Shown piece after piece: positions 22,630 through 32,477 of a stretch of DNA of 64,000 nucleotides. The translations under genes were made by a program, and so were the position numbers. Within the stretch, counting starts at the first letter, position 1; each line of letters begins with the position of its first letter. The notes under the pieces were generated by a model. The model saw only the letters and a program-made list of their open reading frames with translations, searched no databases and was not told the DNA's origin. The DNA is from Bromus sterilis (lineage: Eukaryota > Streptophyta > Magnoliopsida > Poales > Poaceae), in NCBI GenBank assembly GCA_950022295.1, contig OX465595.1, positions 119,290,270 through 119,354,269 on the forward strand, read 5' to 3'.

Positions 22630-23336
22630 CTACTGTGCCTCCCCCTCACCTACGACAGGGGGACCCTGAGCATCTACAACTTGTTGCAGGCGACGTGCCA
22701 GCCTATCGGCTCGGTCGTCCTGCTCACCAGAATAGTGCGGGATGGTCTCAACCAAGAAATCATCAAAGGAAACCCCATGCCCTATAAGGACGACTAGGGC
22801 CGTGGAAGAACCACTCACCACGCTCTCCGCCACCAGTTCCACCATATATTTCCCATCCGGGCCGAACGCAGCAACCCGAGCACCCAGGCCATCAGGCACC
22901 TTCGTACCCTCCGGCATAAGGTGCTCGTGCGCAAGACCCACAAGATTGGAAGCCCGGGCGCAGACGTCCTCGACCACTGCAACAACATCTGCAACAACAT
23001 CAACAGCACCTTGGAGAATCCCAGACCCCGACGCAGCAGCCTCCATCGGCTTCGCACCTACAGCAGCTACACCAAGCAAAGAAACGTCATCACGGGAAGA
23101 CAGTAGAAACAACAATGGTTGAATACCAAACTTACACACGAGCGAGCCCGCCAAGGCGCGAAGACGTTTGCCCTCGACTGCCTCCTCCCGCGCACAAGCG
23201 TCCTCAGCCTGGCGAAGGAGAACCAGCTCCTCATGTTGACCATGCAACTCCAGCTCCTTGGAAGCCAAGGAAGCCTTGAGAACGGAAACCGTCTTTTCCG
23301 CCTTTTCGGCTTGTTTCTCGGCAGCCTGGCGACGAC
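22630..23336 (-). pseudogene. Antisense gene, large coiled-coil exon
   Basis: After the spliced start (RRQAAEKQAEKAEKTVSVL) the frame runs for about 235 codons to a TAG at 22630-22632. The first half is Glu/Ala/Lys/Leu-rich and coiled-coil-like (ASKELELHGQHEELVLLRQA); the second half is Val/Ala-rich with acidic spots. A further exon (complement 22208-21675) resumes similar protein, so either another intron follows before the TAG or the TAG is a nonsense change. Confidence 0.6.
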
Positions 23337-23409
23337 CTGCAAGAAAAGACAGTACTCAGAACAAAAGACGAAGCGCCCAAAAGCTCAGCAGCGCAAAAAT
23401 AAAACTCAC
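23337..23409 (-). other. Intron of the antisense gene (73 bp)
   Basis: The donor GTGAGT starts at complement 23409, and the acceptor TTTTCTTGCAG ends at complement 23337. The length is near the minimum for plant introns. Splicing restores the frame into the next exon. Confidence 0.7.
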
Positions 23410-23513
23410 CATCCATAGCAGATAAGGCATCCTGGGCAGAATCATGGGCCCGTTGCCAACGCTCAGCATCAAGAATCAAACGCTCACAGTGCTGGAAAAC
23501 AGGCTGCAAGAAC
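23410..23513 (-). pseudogene. Antisense gene, small internal exon
   Basis: This 104-base exon, from CCTGTTTTCC to ATGGATG on the reverse strand, encodes VFQHCERLILDAERWQRAH and DSAQDALSAMD. It is open in the frame continued by both neighbours and is charged and alpha-helical in style. Confidence 0.65.
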
Positions 23514-23647
23514 CAGGCAATCAGGTGTTAATTAAAGACAAGATTACAAGCAACTGCAAACAGTTACTTCTAGCCTCGGAGGCTACTCCCATCAGGAGCA
23601 CTGCCGTGCCCCCGATGATAAAACAACACAGACACGAATCATCTTAC
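23514..23647 (-). other. Intron of the antisense gene (134 bp)
   Basis: The donor GTAAGA starts at complement 23647, and the acceptor TTCTTGCAG ends at complement 23514. Joining the flanks keeps one open frame. It is AT-richer than the exons and contains stops in that frame. Confidence 0.65.
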
Positions 23648-23945
23648 CAACTTGAAGACATGGTCGAAAGCACGGGCCTTGTCTTCAATCGCCAGATCAA
23701 GACGACCAAAGTACGGAGGACCAAGTTCAGTCGGCCTGGGCTCAGGAGAAGCAGCACCAGGCGCCGCAGAAGAAGGTACACCGGGAACTACACCCGCAGT
23801 CGAAACGACAGGAGTCGCAGCCGGCCCAGATTGGCCAGCGGTAGCCGAGAGCTCCTTAAGATGCTTGGCTGCCGCCCCAGAACTCGTCGACTTCAGATCA
23901 GTAGCAGCTGCGCTGGTGCACGAAGCAGCCGGAGTAGGCGTAGCA
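23648..23945 (-). pseudogene. Antisense gene, internal exon
   Basis: It is open throughout in one frame, about 99 codons, ending FDHVFKL exactly before a GTAAGA donor. The acceptor is TTTTGTAG at complement 23953-23946. The composition is Ala/Pro/Thr/Ser-rich, then a short conserved-looking end (YFGRLDLAIEDKARAF). The upstream donor near complement 24015 reads CTAAG where the phase calls for a GT donor, suggesting a lost splice site in this copy. Confidence 0.6.
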
Positions 23946-24373
23946 CTACAAAATAAAGCATTATCAGACGCAAGAACAAGGAAAAAGGAACGGGCACAAA
24001 TCCAGCAGACTCTTAGCCGACACGCGCAGCACGAGGACGTCCCAGCCTCCCAAGCCTGGCCCTCTTGGGAGGAGGGGCCGGAGCAGCAGCCGAAGGGGAA
24101 GGCCCAGCAACAGGAGCAGCAGGAGGGACTTCATCACCTAACGCAGCATGATCTTCAGCATCCAAAGGGCGCGAGCGCTTCACACGAAAAGGACTCGAGT
24201 CTTCACTATCTCTAGTCTCCACTAGCACAATCTCAGCATTAACAGCCGGTGCAGCATTATCAGTTGTGGAAGCATCAGGCTCTTCAAGAATATCGGCGTC
24301 CTCCAGCTGCGGAGGATTACACGGCACCGGAGCATGACCCTGCAAGGCAAGCAATGTCAACAACAAAACAAAA

Positions 24374-25301
24374 CTAGGTACTCGTCCAGGCTAATGAATG
24401 AACACGGGCACCAACCGGCGGCGGAGAATGATCAGAAGCATATGGACGGACAACATGCATCTCGGAAATACTCGAGCACTTGGTCACTTGCTGAATACGA
24501 GCCAGCAAGGCATCAGGTTCTAGCTCTTCAGGCGAGCATCTCGTCGAGTCACCGAGTCCCTTGTACTGCCACATAGGGCAAGCTCGATGCTGCAAAGGTT
24601 GAACCCGCCTCCCCACAAAAACAGAGATAAGCTGACCACCAGTCAAGTTATCCTTTAACACAGAAATCCTCTCCAAAAAAGGAGTCATCTCGGATGACTC
24701 CACCTCGGTCAAAGAATGAAGGTTGTCTGACCACCCGCGTACCCGGATTGAAAGAAGCAAGACCAAATTGCTGACCAACAACGAAGCGATCCTTCAGATA
24801 AAACCAGCCTCTTTGCCAGCCACTAACGGAATCGATCTTCTCCAAGTCAAAATAAGAATGTTTATCCCCAATGGAGATACCTACTCAACCCACGGCGTAC
24901 TCATAGTTCGTCCTTTTTACATTAAAAAGGCGCCTCCAAAGTCCCCAATGGGGGTAAATCCCCAGGAAGGCCTCGCAAAGAGTGATGAAACACGCAATGT
25001 GAAAAATCCCATTGCGAGTCAGATCATGCAACTAGAGCCGATAGGAATACAGCAAGCCCCGAACGAAAGGATGCAGCGGAAGAGAAAACCCACGGTGGAA
25101 GAAAGCCTGGAAGCATACCCGCTCGTCCGCCGCCGGCGCTAGAATCGACTCATCACCAGGAAGACGGACATCGCCCGCCACCACCATGCCATCAGCAACC
25201 AGCGCATCCAGATCTCCAGCCCCGAACGTGGACCGCTCCCACTTGCTGGACATCTTGGCCGACTCGATAGCAACACGGGGGCGCTTGGACATAGATCTCA
25301 C
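24374..25301 (-). pseudogene. First exon region of the antisense gene (PF04195-like domain)
   Basis: The reverse-strand ORF from 25301 reads KMSSKWERSTFGAGDLDALV and later FFHRGFSLPLHPFVRGLLYS, the pattern of the plant gypsy-type transposon domain. The frame is lost near 25032. Fragments in other frames (complement 24845-24648 and 24781-24374) carry on with VSGWQRGWFYLKDRF and RGWSDNLHSLTEVESSEMTP. Several small frameshifts explain the pieces. The donor at its 3' end is unresolved: a GTGCCC at complement 24411-24406 gives a 72-base intron but the phase does not fit. Confidence 0.65.
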
Positions 25302-26562
25302 AGTAGCACGCAGAAGAGAAAAGACGAAGGCTCAGGAACACGAAGGAAGCAGAGAAAGAGGAGGAAGGCAATGGCTGTGTAAAACATACAATTTACACAG
25401 CCACATGGTATTTAACTCCAAGAGCCTGGCAAGACGGACCACCATGCAACCTTTTTTGCCCAGTAAAACGTGGCACGACCCCATACAGAGGCGAAAAGTA
25501 TGGAAAATCCAACCGGCCCAGTAACAACACCGCCCACTATGCGCGCAAAAAGAGGACCATGATCGCGCAACGCGAAAATTTCGGCGGGACATCGCCAAGT
25601 CATTTCCCACAACAGACCGCAGCGGTCAAAAAATTGCAGAAGACCACGCCAACGTCATACCACAGCAAGGCGTACTGAGTACGCCATCAAGGCCCTCAGA
25701 TTCCATCTCTCAGATCTTTTTCCCGATGAAGAAAAAATATCTTACTCCCATTGGGAGAGTACATCATAAGAGTCCCAGGTGCTCCCTCACCTAAAGGTCA
25801 GCCATGTGCTCGAGTGACCTCTCGCACTTATGAGAGTCTCGCGTGCTCCCTCAACCCGACGTAAGACAAACATGCATTCACCAAGACCATACGACGCTAA
25901 GAGTCTCAGGTGCTCCCTCACCTCAAGATCCGAAACGGCATTCGAGTGATTACTCGCGAAAAACCCCCCGACTGAGCACTCGAAACAAAGCTCCTCGGGT
26001 GAATGAGTGAACAGCTCGCTTGATATTTTGTTCCAAGCGGGTGCAATGCTATAAGGCTCCGCGCCTCAAAAACACACATTCCTGGAACACGATACACTGT
26101 TCCCAGATGCCACGCAAGATTAGCGTGTAGGTAAGACCCCGCTGCGAAGTACGGCCGGGCTGGGACTTGCCGATGAGCGATTTCACTCCCAACCTTTCCC
26201 ATGTGCTGCACATGATAGAAAAGCTGGGCGGACGCTCCTTAGGCTGTACACATTACTGGCAGCAAATGAACACCGTAAGACCTGAAGCGGCCGGACTTTT
26301 GCTCGACACCAGTGTTCCAAGCTCACGTCGAGGGACGTGGGTTTGATTGGGCTACTGTGGTATTTGCCCTAGTGAAATTCACCAAGGCTCGACCCGTCGA
26401 CTCCTTGGGCCCTTTCAGCTTAGCATCCCTCGAAACAGGTTTTTGTCATGGCCACCAGACTGCCAGCGACCCGCGGATGAACCGCGCATACCAATAACCG
26501 ACGAATGAATGTACTCGAGTCCCTGCGCGATTCTCAGAGTCCCCCAGGCACTCAGGGGATAC
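25302..26562. other. 3' noncoding region of gypsy D / upstream of the antisense gene
   Basis: No supported ORF. Around 25760-25925 a phrase like GAGTCTCAGGTGCTCCCTCA is repeated three times with changes. The region lies upstream of the antisense gene's start, so any promoter for that gene should be here; I see no clear reverse-strand TATA box. The bases before 26563 (CAGGCACTCAGGGGATAC) are the likely polypurine tract. Confidence 0.55.
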
Positions 26563-26999
26563 TGACGAGGGGGTGACCCCACGAATCCTACGGATGAGCC
26601 TACCTGGTGTCTATGAAGGCAGAAGGCCCATGAAGATACAGCCTCGTCCCACTAGTTGGCACCGACGTAGGAGTCCGCGACTCACAAGGAAGGTGCGAAG
26701 ACCTGCCGTACGGAGCAAGCTAGGGTTAGGAAAGCTTACCTGTAAACGTAGATGAACTCCCTGAGACCTAGCCCGGTATATAAGGCTAGGAGGGGAGACG
26801 CCAAAGACATCTAATATCACCTGTAACCCTAGCCTTGAGCGCTCCAGCCTTGGCTTCCACTGTAATCGCATCTCCCCCATCAATAATATCGAGTAGGAGC
26901 GAGCCTTCCTGTTTTCCGATGAGCTATCGTCCAACCTGTGCATCTCATGACTAACCCAGGGTCCCTGACCATGGGATTTGCCGGGGTTGATCCCCGTCA
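26563..26999 (+). repeat. 3' LTR of gypsy D
   Basis: 437 bp, TGACGAGGGGGTG to GATCCCCGTCA. It differs from the 5' LTR by about 20 substitutions and small indels by eye. The target duplication ATCCA follows at 27000-27004. Confidence 0.92.
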
Positions 27000-27004
27000 A
27001 TCCA

Positions 27005-28141
27005 ACAAGATGAACTTGATTCACTAAGAAAAACCATTAGGAAATCATAAACTCTGTTGATTGATGAGATAGAGAAAGGTCAAACTTTAACTAATGAGCA
27101 TGCTGCTCTGAAGGAGAAGTTTGAAGAATTATTCTCTCGGCATGATCTTCTTTCAGTTGATTATGAGAAGCTCACCTATGAATTTCTTCAGAGGAAAATG
27201 GCTCTCGAAAGACTGAAAGAGGCTCATGAAGAACTGGAAAATGTCAATCTCTCTCTCATGGCTCAACAAGGTTCTGAAGCAAATCATAAAACTGATTCAC
27301 CTTGCTTAACTTGTCTAGAACGAAGCAAAACTGATTCCAAAGGCAAAGCTCCTATTGTTATTGATGATACTAATGCCTCTGATGAGGAAAATCCTGCTGT
27401 TACCGAGGAACTCCTCAGGTTGAAAAACTTATTTGAAACAGGCATGTTCAAAAGTGTGCAAGGTCACCAATATCTTTGTGATATCCTGAGGAAGGCTCTC
27501 CTTCATAGGAACCCCAGAAATGAGGGTGTTGGTTTCGAGAGAAAGATAAACCCTGATGGAACCTATTGGGAACCTAAGCAGTATCCTAAGACTGTTTGGA
27601 TCCTAGCGAGGGAGAAACCCATTGATATTGCTAACCTTTCAGGCTTCGACTGCAAAATGAACAAAACCATTGTGGATAAATCACTTGATTCAGACTACAA
27701 ACTCAGTAAAGATGAACAGGGAAAGGTTACAGCTGAGTATGTAGGAACTCCTCCAAAGAATGGCTTCTATAAGAGGCAGATATGGGTACGGAAAGCACTT
27801 GTGGAAAAACTGCATGCTAACCATGCTATGCAGGGAAAGCCTTTGGTACCACCGAATCATTTCTATTCTCTAGAAACGAGAAATGATTCACTGGTGCCCG
27901 AATCAAATGTTCCGCAGAAGCAATACTATCGCACTGGTCGTTATACTTATCATCCTCATGATAACAGTACTAAGATTGCATATGCTCATTCTTATCCTAA
28001 CCATTCGTAGAGGACTTACATTTACGGTGTACTTGATGGTACACCGAAGCAATACACTCCTGTTCGCTTTAATATTGCTTCAACCAGTGCTTCAACCTCT
28101 TCTCAGTCACCTGCTCGTTTGTGGGTGGTTAAGAAGAACTA
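27005..28141 (+). pseudogene. gag: Copia A gag, second part after the gypsy D insertion
   Basis: The frame interrupted at 17481 continues here: removing gypsy D and one ATCCA copy restores the same reading phase. It encodes a Lys/Glu/Leu coiled-coil region (NEHAALKEKFEELFSRHDLL, AHEELENVNLSLMAQQ) and a Tyr/Pro/Asn-rich linker. In-frame stops include a TAA near 27048 and a TAG at 28008-28010. A frameshift lies just before the protease at about 28130. Together with 16026-17481 it makes a gag of about 850 residues, in keeping with Sireviruses. Confidence 0.75.
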
Positions 28142-29605
28142 ATTCTTCTGCAGGGCTATGTCTCTTGTGGATCCGAATGGGTCATGGATAGTGGTTGTAC
28201 AAATCATATGACCGGAGACAAGGAGTTATTCACCGAAGAAAAACTATCTCAATCTTCTCAGAAGTACATTACCTTCGGTGATAACAAAAAGGGTAAAGTG
28301 TTAGGCTTGGGTAAGGTTGCCATATCGAAGGATAAGCACATTGACAAGGTTATGCTAGTCCAATCACTTGGATATAATCTTATGTCTATTTCGAAGTTAT
28401 GCGATATGGGTATGCTTGTTCTATTTTCTGCTTCGCGTTGTGTTGTCTTTTCACAGGATGACTATACGTTCGTCTTCGAGGGTTACCGGAAAGGAGATTT
28501 ATACATTGTTGATTTTTCTTCGGGCCCTGCTGTATCCACATGCTTAATGGCAAAAGCTTCATCTGGATGGTTATGGCATCGAAGACTTGGTCATGCAGGG
28601 ATGAGAAATCTTCATAATCTAGTGAAGAAGAAGCATGTTATTGGCCTTAGTGAAGTAAAATTCGATAAGGATCGTCTCTGCAGTGCTTGCGAAGCTGGTA
28701 AAATCTCGAAGAAACATCATTCAGCGAAGACTATCATGACTACCACTCGTCGTCTTGAATTGCTTCATATGGATATTTTTGGTCCTCAAAATTATGCAAG
28801 TCTGGGAGGAAACAAATATGGACTTGTTATTGTTGATGATTTTTCTCGTTATACTTGGGTTTTCTTTCTGGATGACAAAAGCAAAGTTGTTGACATCTTC
28901 AAGTCATTCGCTAAGAGAGCTCAAACTGAATATGAATTATCTCTGAAGCATATCCGAAGTGATAATGGAACTGAATTCAAAAATACTCATATTGAAGATT
29001 TTCTTGATGATCATGGTTTTACTCATGAGTTCTCTGCTGCATATACACCTCAAAAGAATGGTGTTGTTGAAAGGAAGAATAGAACTCTTATTGAAATGGC
29101 CAGAACTATGTTTGCTGAATACAAGACTCCTATTAGGTTCTGGGCCGAAGCAATTAACACAGCATGTCATATCACCAACAAGGTTTACCTTCACAAATTC
29201 CTGAAGAAAACTTCACATGAGCTTATCACTAGTGAAAAACCAAATGTTTCATACCTTAGGGTATTTGGTGCTCCTTGCTTTATTAGAGATATGAATCATA
29301 GCTCCAAATTTGCCCCTAGGGCACATGAAGGTTTTCTTCTAGGTTATGGCTCAAACTCTCACACTTACAGAGTGTATAACTCTCACTTTGGGAAAGTTAT
29401 GGAAACTATAAATGTAAGGTTTGATGAAACTAATGGCTCTCAAAAAGAGCATTTGCCTCATGATCTAGATGAACCCCCACTTGATGAAGTGATCAGGTCC
29501 ATGGCTATTGGTGAGATTCGCCCTGTTGAAGCCAATCCTCGTCAAGCTGTTAGGTATGATGATGGTCCAATGTTCCCACACATAGCCCGGGGCGCTGGAG
29601 ATTAA
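28142..29605 (+). pseudogene. pol: Copia A protease and integrase
   Basis: The frame leads into MDSGCTNHM (28184), the aspartic protease active site (D-S-G). Counting from that Met, the integrase zinc finger has H132, H136, C166 and C169 and the catalytic core has D197, D260 and E296 (D35E spacing), so the signature residues are all present. The C-terminal part includes the FGAPCFIRDMNHSSKFAPRA region usual for copia. The frame ends at a TAA (29603-29605) inside the acidic linker before reverse transcriptase; related elements read on, so this is a nonsense change. Confidence 0.9.
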
Positions 29606-30790
29606 CGTCCTGAAGCTAATGGTGAACAGGACGAAGAAGGTCAAGGGAACGAAGAAAATGCTAATCCTGAAGGAAATGGTGAAGCTGAAGGTGAAGCAGA
29701 TCCTGAAGCTGAAGCAGATCTTGAAGCAGAAGCTGAGCCTGAAGAAAATGATACTAAATTATCACGAGTTCGAAGAAGAATTGATGTTGATTCGATTCTC
29801 GAAGACATTCATCAACCAGGTCGTCCCACTACTCGATCTTGTACTCGTTTGGCTAACTTCTGTGGAAGTTTTTCTTTTGTTTTCATGCTAGAGCCTTCAA
29901 AATTTGATGAAGCCATGAAGGATCCAGATTGGTTATTGGCTATGATGGAAAAAATTCACCAGTTTGAAAGGAACAAAGTTTGGTCACTTGTTGACAGGCC
30001 TGATCCCACGAAGCACAATGTTAGTGGCACCAAGTGAATATTTCGCAACAAGCAAGATGAAGATGGTATTGTGGTAAGAAATAAGGCTAGACTGGTAGCA
30101 CAAGGATACACCCAAATCGAAGGCATTGATTATGGTGAAACCTATGCTCTAGTAGCCCGTCTCGAATCCATTCGTGTCATGCTTGCTTTTGCTAACCACA
30201 AAAATATATTGCTATATCAAATGGATGTCAAAAGTACTTTTCTTAATGGTGAGATAGAAGAAGAAGAAGTGTATGTTATGCATCCACCAGGTTTTGAAGA
30301 CTCGAAGAATCTTGACATGGTGTACAGGCTTCACAAACATTTGTATGGACTGAAGCAAGCACCTCATGTTTGGTATGAAACATTGTAGGATTTCCTCATG
30401 AAGAAAGGCTTCAAACATGGAACCAATGACCCCACTCTTTTCACTCGATCATATAACAATGATCTATTTGTGTGTCAGATATATGTAGATGATATTATTT
30501 TTGGCCGCACTAACACTGAGATCAGCGAAGAATTTTCAAGGATGATGTCAAAGAAATACGAGATGTCCATGATGGGTGAATTGAAGTTTTTCCTTGGACT
30601 TCAGATTCGCCAACAGAAGAATGGCACCTTTATTTCACAAGAAAAATATTTGAAGGATTGCCTGAAGAAATTTGATCTTACTGAATGGAAGACCATCAGA
30701 ACCCCTATGCCAACAAATGGTTTTCTTGATGCTGATGAAAAAGGGAAACCCCTTCGATCAGAAGAAGTATCGGTCTATGATAGGTTCACT
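29606..30790 (+). pseudogene. pol: Copia A reverse transcriptase
   Basis: After an acidic Glu/Ala/Pro linker the RVT_2 domain is readable: KARLVAQGYTQIEGIDYGET, YQMDVKSTFLNGEIEEEEVY and the catalytic YVDD at 30482-30493 followed by IIFGRTN. Stops interrupt it at 30035-30037 (TGA, in place of a conserved Trp) and 30386-30388 (TAG). Near 30750 a run of four C's shifts the frame into RNase H. The 'TF' within KSTFLNG replaces the usual 'AF', a further sign of decay. Confidence 0.88.
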
Positions 30791-31435
30791 CTTATACTTA
30801 TGTGCATCTAGACCTGATATTATGCTATCATTTTGTATTTGTGCTCATTTTCAGGCCAATCCGAAGGAATCACATCATACTGCAGTAAAACGAATTCTTC
30901 GGTATCTAGCACATACTCCTTCACTGGGACTTTGGTATCCCAAAGGGACTCGGTTTGATTTGATTGGATATTCTGATTCAGACTTGGCTGGTGATAGAGT
31001 TGACAGGAAATCTACCTCAGGCACTTGTCATTTTCTTGGTAGATCTCTTGTGTGTCGGGCTTCAAAGAAACAAAACCGTGTCTCAATATCTATTGCTGAA
31101 GCCGAATACATTGTTGCTGGCTCATGCTGCACTCAGATACTTTGGCTTAAGCAGACGCTGAAAGATTATGGTATTTATGTGAAGAAAATCCCTTTGCTTT
31201 CGATAATGAGAGTGCTATCAAAATTTCACACAACCCTGTGCAACACTCTCGAACGAAGCACATCGATATTCATCACCATTTTCTTCGAGATCATGTTCAG
31301 CGCGAAGACATTGAGAACAACCATGTTAGAACTGAAGATCAATTGGCTAATATATTCACGAAGCCCTTGGACGAGAAAAGGTTCTGTGCATTGAGATGTG
31401 AGCTAAACATCCTAGACTCACACAATGTTCAGTAA
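30752..31435 (+). pseudogene. pol: Copia A RNase H
   Basis: In a second frame YRSMIGSLLYLCASRPDIML begins the connection to RNase H, which shows GYSDSDLAGD, STSGTCHFLG and SIAEAEYIVA in order, the acidic residues expected for catalysis. A one-base deletion near 31200 moves the end into a third frame (HSRTKHIDIHHHFLRDHVQ, LANIFTKPLDEKRF), which closes at 31433-31435. This is the normal copia pol terminus. Confidence 0.88.
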
Positions 31436-32477
31436 GATCGAAACTTTTCCCCTGTACATATTCACCTTCGTTGTGTGTTTGTTTATTTAGTTTCGCATAA
31501 GTTTTCCTTCGTCCAAGTTTATGTGTTTAGCTTCGTTTGCCATTTGCTTTCAGTTTTGTGTTTGTTTTATTCGTTTCGTTTGTCCCCTGTACTTATCACT
31601 TTTATCTTCGTTGTTGTTTTTCTTCGAAGTGATAAGTTTCGGACCCTATCCTCTCTATTCTGATTCGCTCCCAATCTTCTCTATCTTGAATGGTTAAGCA
31701 CATTTGAAACGGAAAGCATATTGCTTCGAACATCGTTGAGTTCCGAATCAAATGCTTCCAACTTTATCGAAGTTTTTACTCTCAGTCAAGACTTATTCTT
31801 CGGCCGTTGGGTCCCCGTATTTCTCGGGTCGTTGAGATTCGCTCGCGAACCGCCACTTCATCTGAGCCGTTGAATCGGAAGAGACACTCGCCGGGAGCCA
31901 TTCGATACGATCTGATAACCGTTTCAGACCGGCCACTATATAAGGCAAATCCACCAGCGAACCGTCACCCCCACGTTCATTCTCTCCTGATCTTCTCTCC
32001 TTCTCTCGAGCACGCCGACGAGCTCTCGCCCCCGACGTCGACCGCGCCGCTTAACTGCCGGACCGTCGTCGCCGTTGCCGCTTCGCGTCATCGAGTTAGG
32101 GTACGCGAGCCTTCTTGGATCCAATCTTATCCGTGTGTTCTTCATCTAGGGTTTGGATCTAAGACTTGTTAGGGTTTGTTTGTCTTGTTTTTGCTAGGGT
32201 TGTTCGATCCGTGTTGATCGTTGTCCCTTGGGAATCCTGTTTGTAGCATCTGAAGCATTCCCTTCGTTCCAGGTTAGTTCTTAGGGTTAGATCTATTTGG
32301 ATTGAATGATTGTTAGAACTCGTTCTCAGATGAGCTCTAGCTCAACTTCAACTCCATATATGCATCTACTCTTTGTATTGTTCTGGACTCCTGTCAAATT
32401 TGGTTTTGGTCGAAACCTTTGCCTATGCTTATTCATTCCCCTTCCTATTCCCTCTTTTCTACCTTTCTGTTCACGGG
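31436..32477 (+). promoter_or_regulatory. Spacer before the third ORF with internal promoter-like signals
   Basis: About 1 kb without supported ORF separates pol from the third frame. It contains a good TATA box ACTATATAAGG (31935-31945), a C/T-rich leader, CpG-rich sequence with ACGTCGACCGCGCC, and then T-rich DNA with GGTT-type and TTCCAG-type sites between about 32090 and 32475 that could bound a leader intron. This arrangement resembles the start of a plant gene. Promoter function is inferred from motif order only. Confidence 0.45.

Larger units (their letters stand above)
21675..25301 (-). pseudogene. Antisense multi-exon gene of gypsy D (Tat antisense ORF)
   Basis: Read on the reverse strand, about 3.6 kb encodes a decayed but coherent protein in several exons. 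Exons I can support: about 25301-24412 (frameshifted), 24339-about 24017, 23945-23648, 23513-23410, 23336-22630, and 22208-21675. The third, fourth and fifth join in one open frame across canonical GT-AG introns. The N-terminal part resembles the plant 'putative gypsy type transposon' domain (PF04195-like); the middle is Ala/Pro/Ser-rich and then Glu/Ala coiled-coil-like; the C-terminal part contains a VPSSLERLCRIF block. Antisense ORFs are known from Tat-lineage elements, and their function is unknown. It has frameshifts, a TGA at 21888-21890 and a TAG at 22630-22632, so this copy is not intact. The exon set is my own reading and needs transcript support. Confidence 0.7.
17482..26999 (+). mobile_element. 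Gypsy D: pol-less Tat-like element nested in copia A gag
   Basis: The target duplication is ATCCA (17477-17481 and 27000-27004). LTRs of 439 and 437 bp start TGACGAGG and end GTCA. The internal region of 8,642 bp has gag and an aspartic protease on the + strand, a 67-bp tandem array, and a long antisense spliced gene, but I find no reverse transcriptase, RNase H or integrase. The TTGGCTCCGTCTGTGGGAA primer site, the gag style and the antisense ORF point to the Tat lineage. Mobility would need enzymes from a related autonomous element. I count about 20 LTR differences (4-5%). Confidence 0.85.

Noticed and set aside
22742..23122. 126-codon + strand ORF in gypsy D
   Set aside because: Shadow of the antisense coiled-coil exon (complement 23336-22630).
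23652..24215. 187-codon + strand ORF in gypsy D
   Set aside because: It is the complement of well-supported exons of the antisense gene; its product is a Pro/Ala/Gln-rich shadow.
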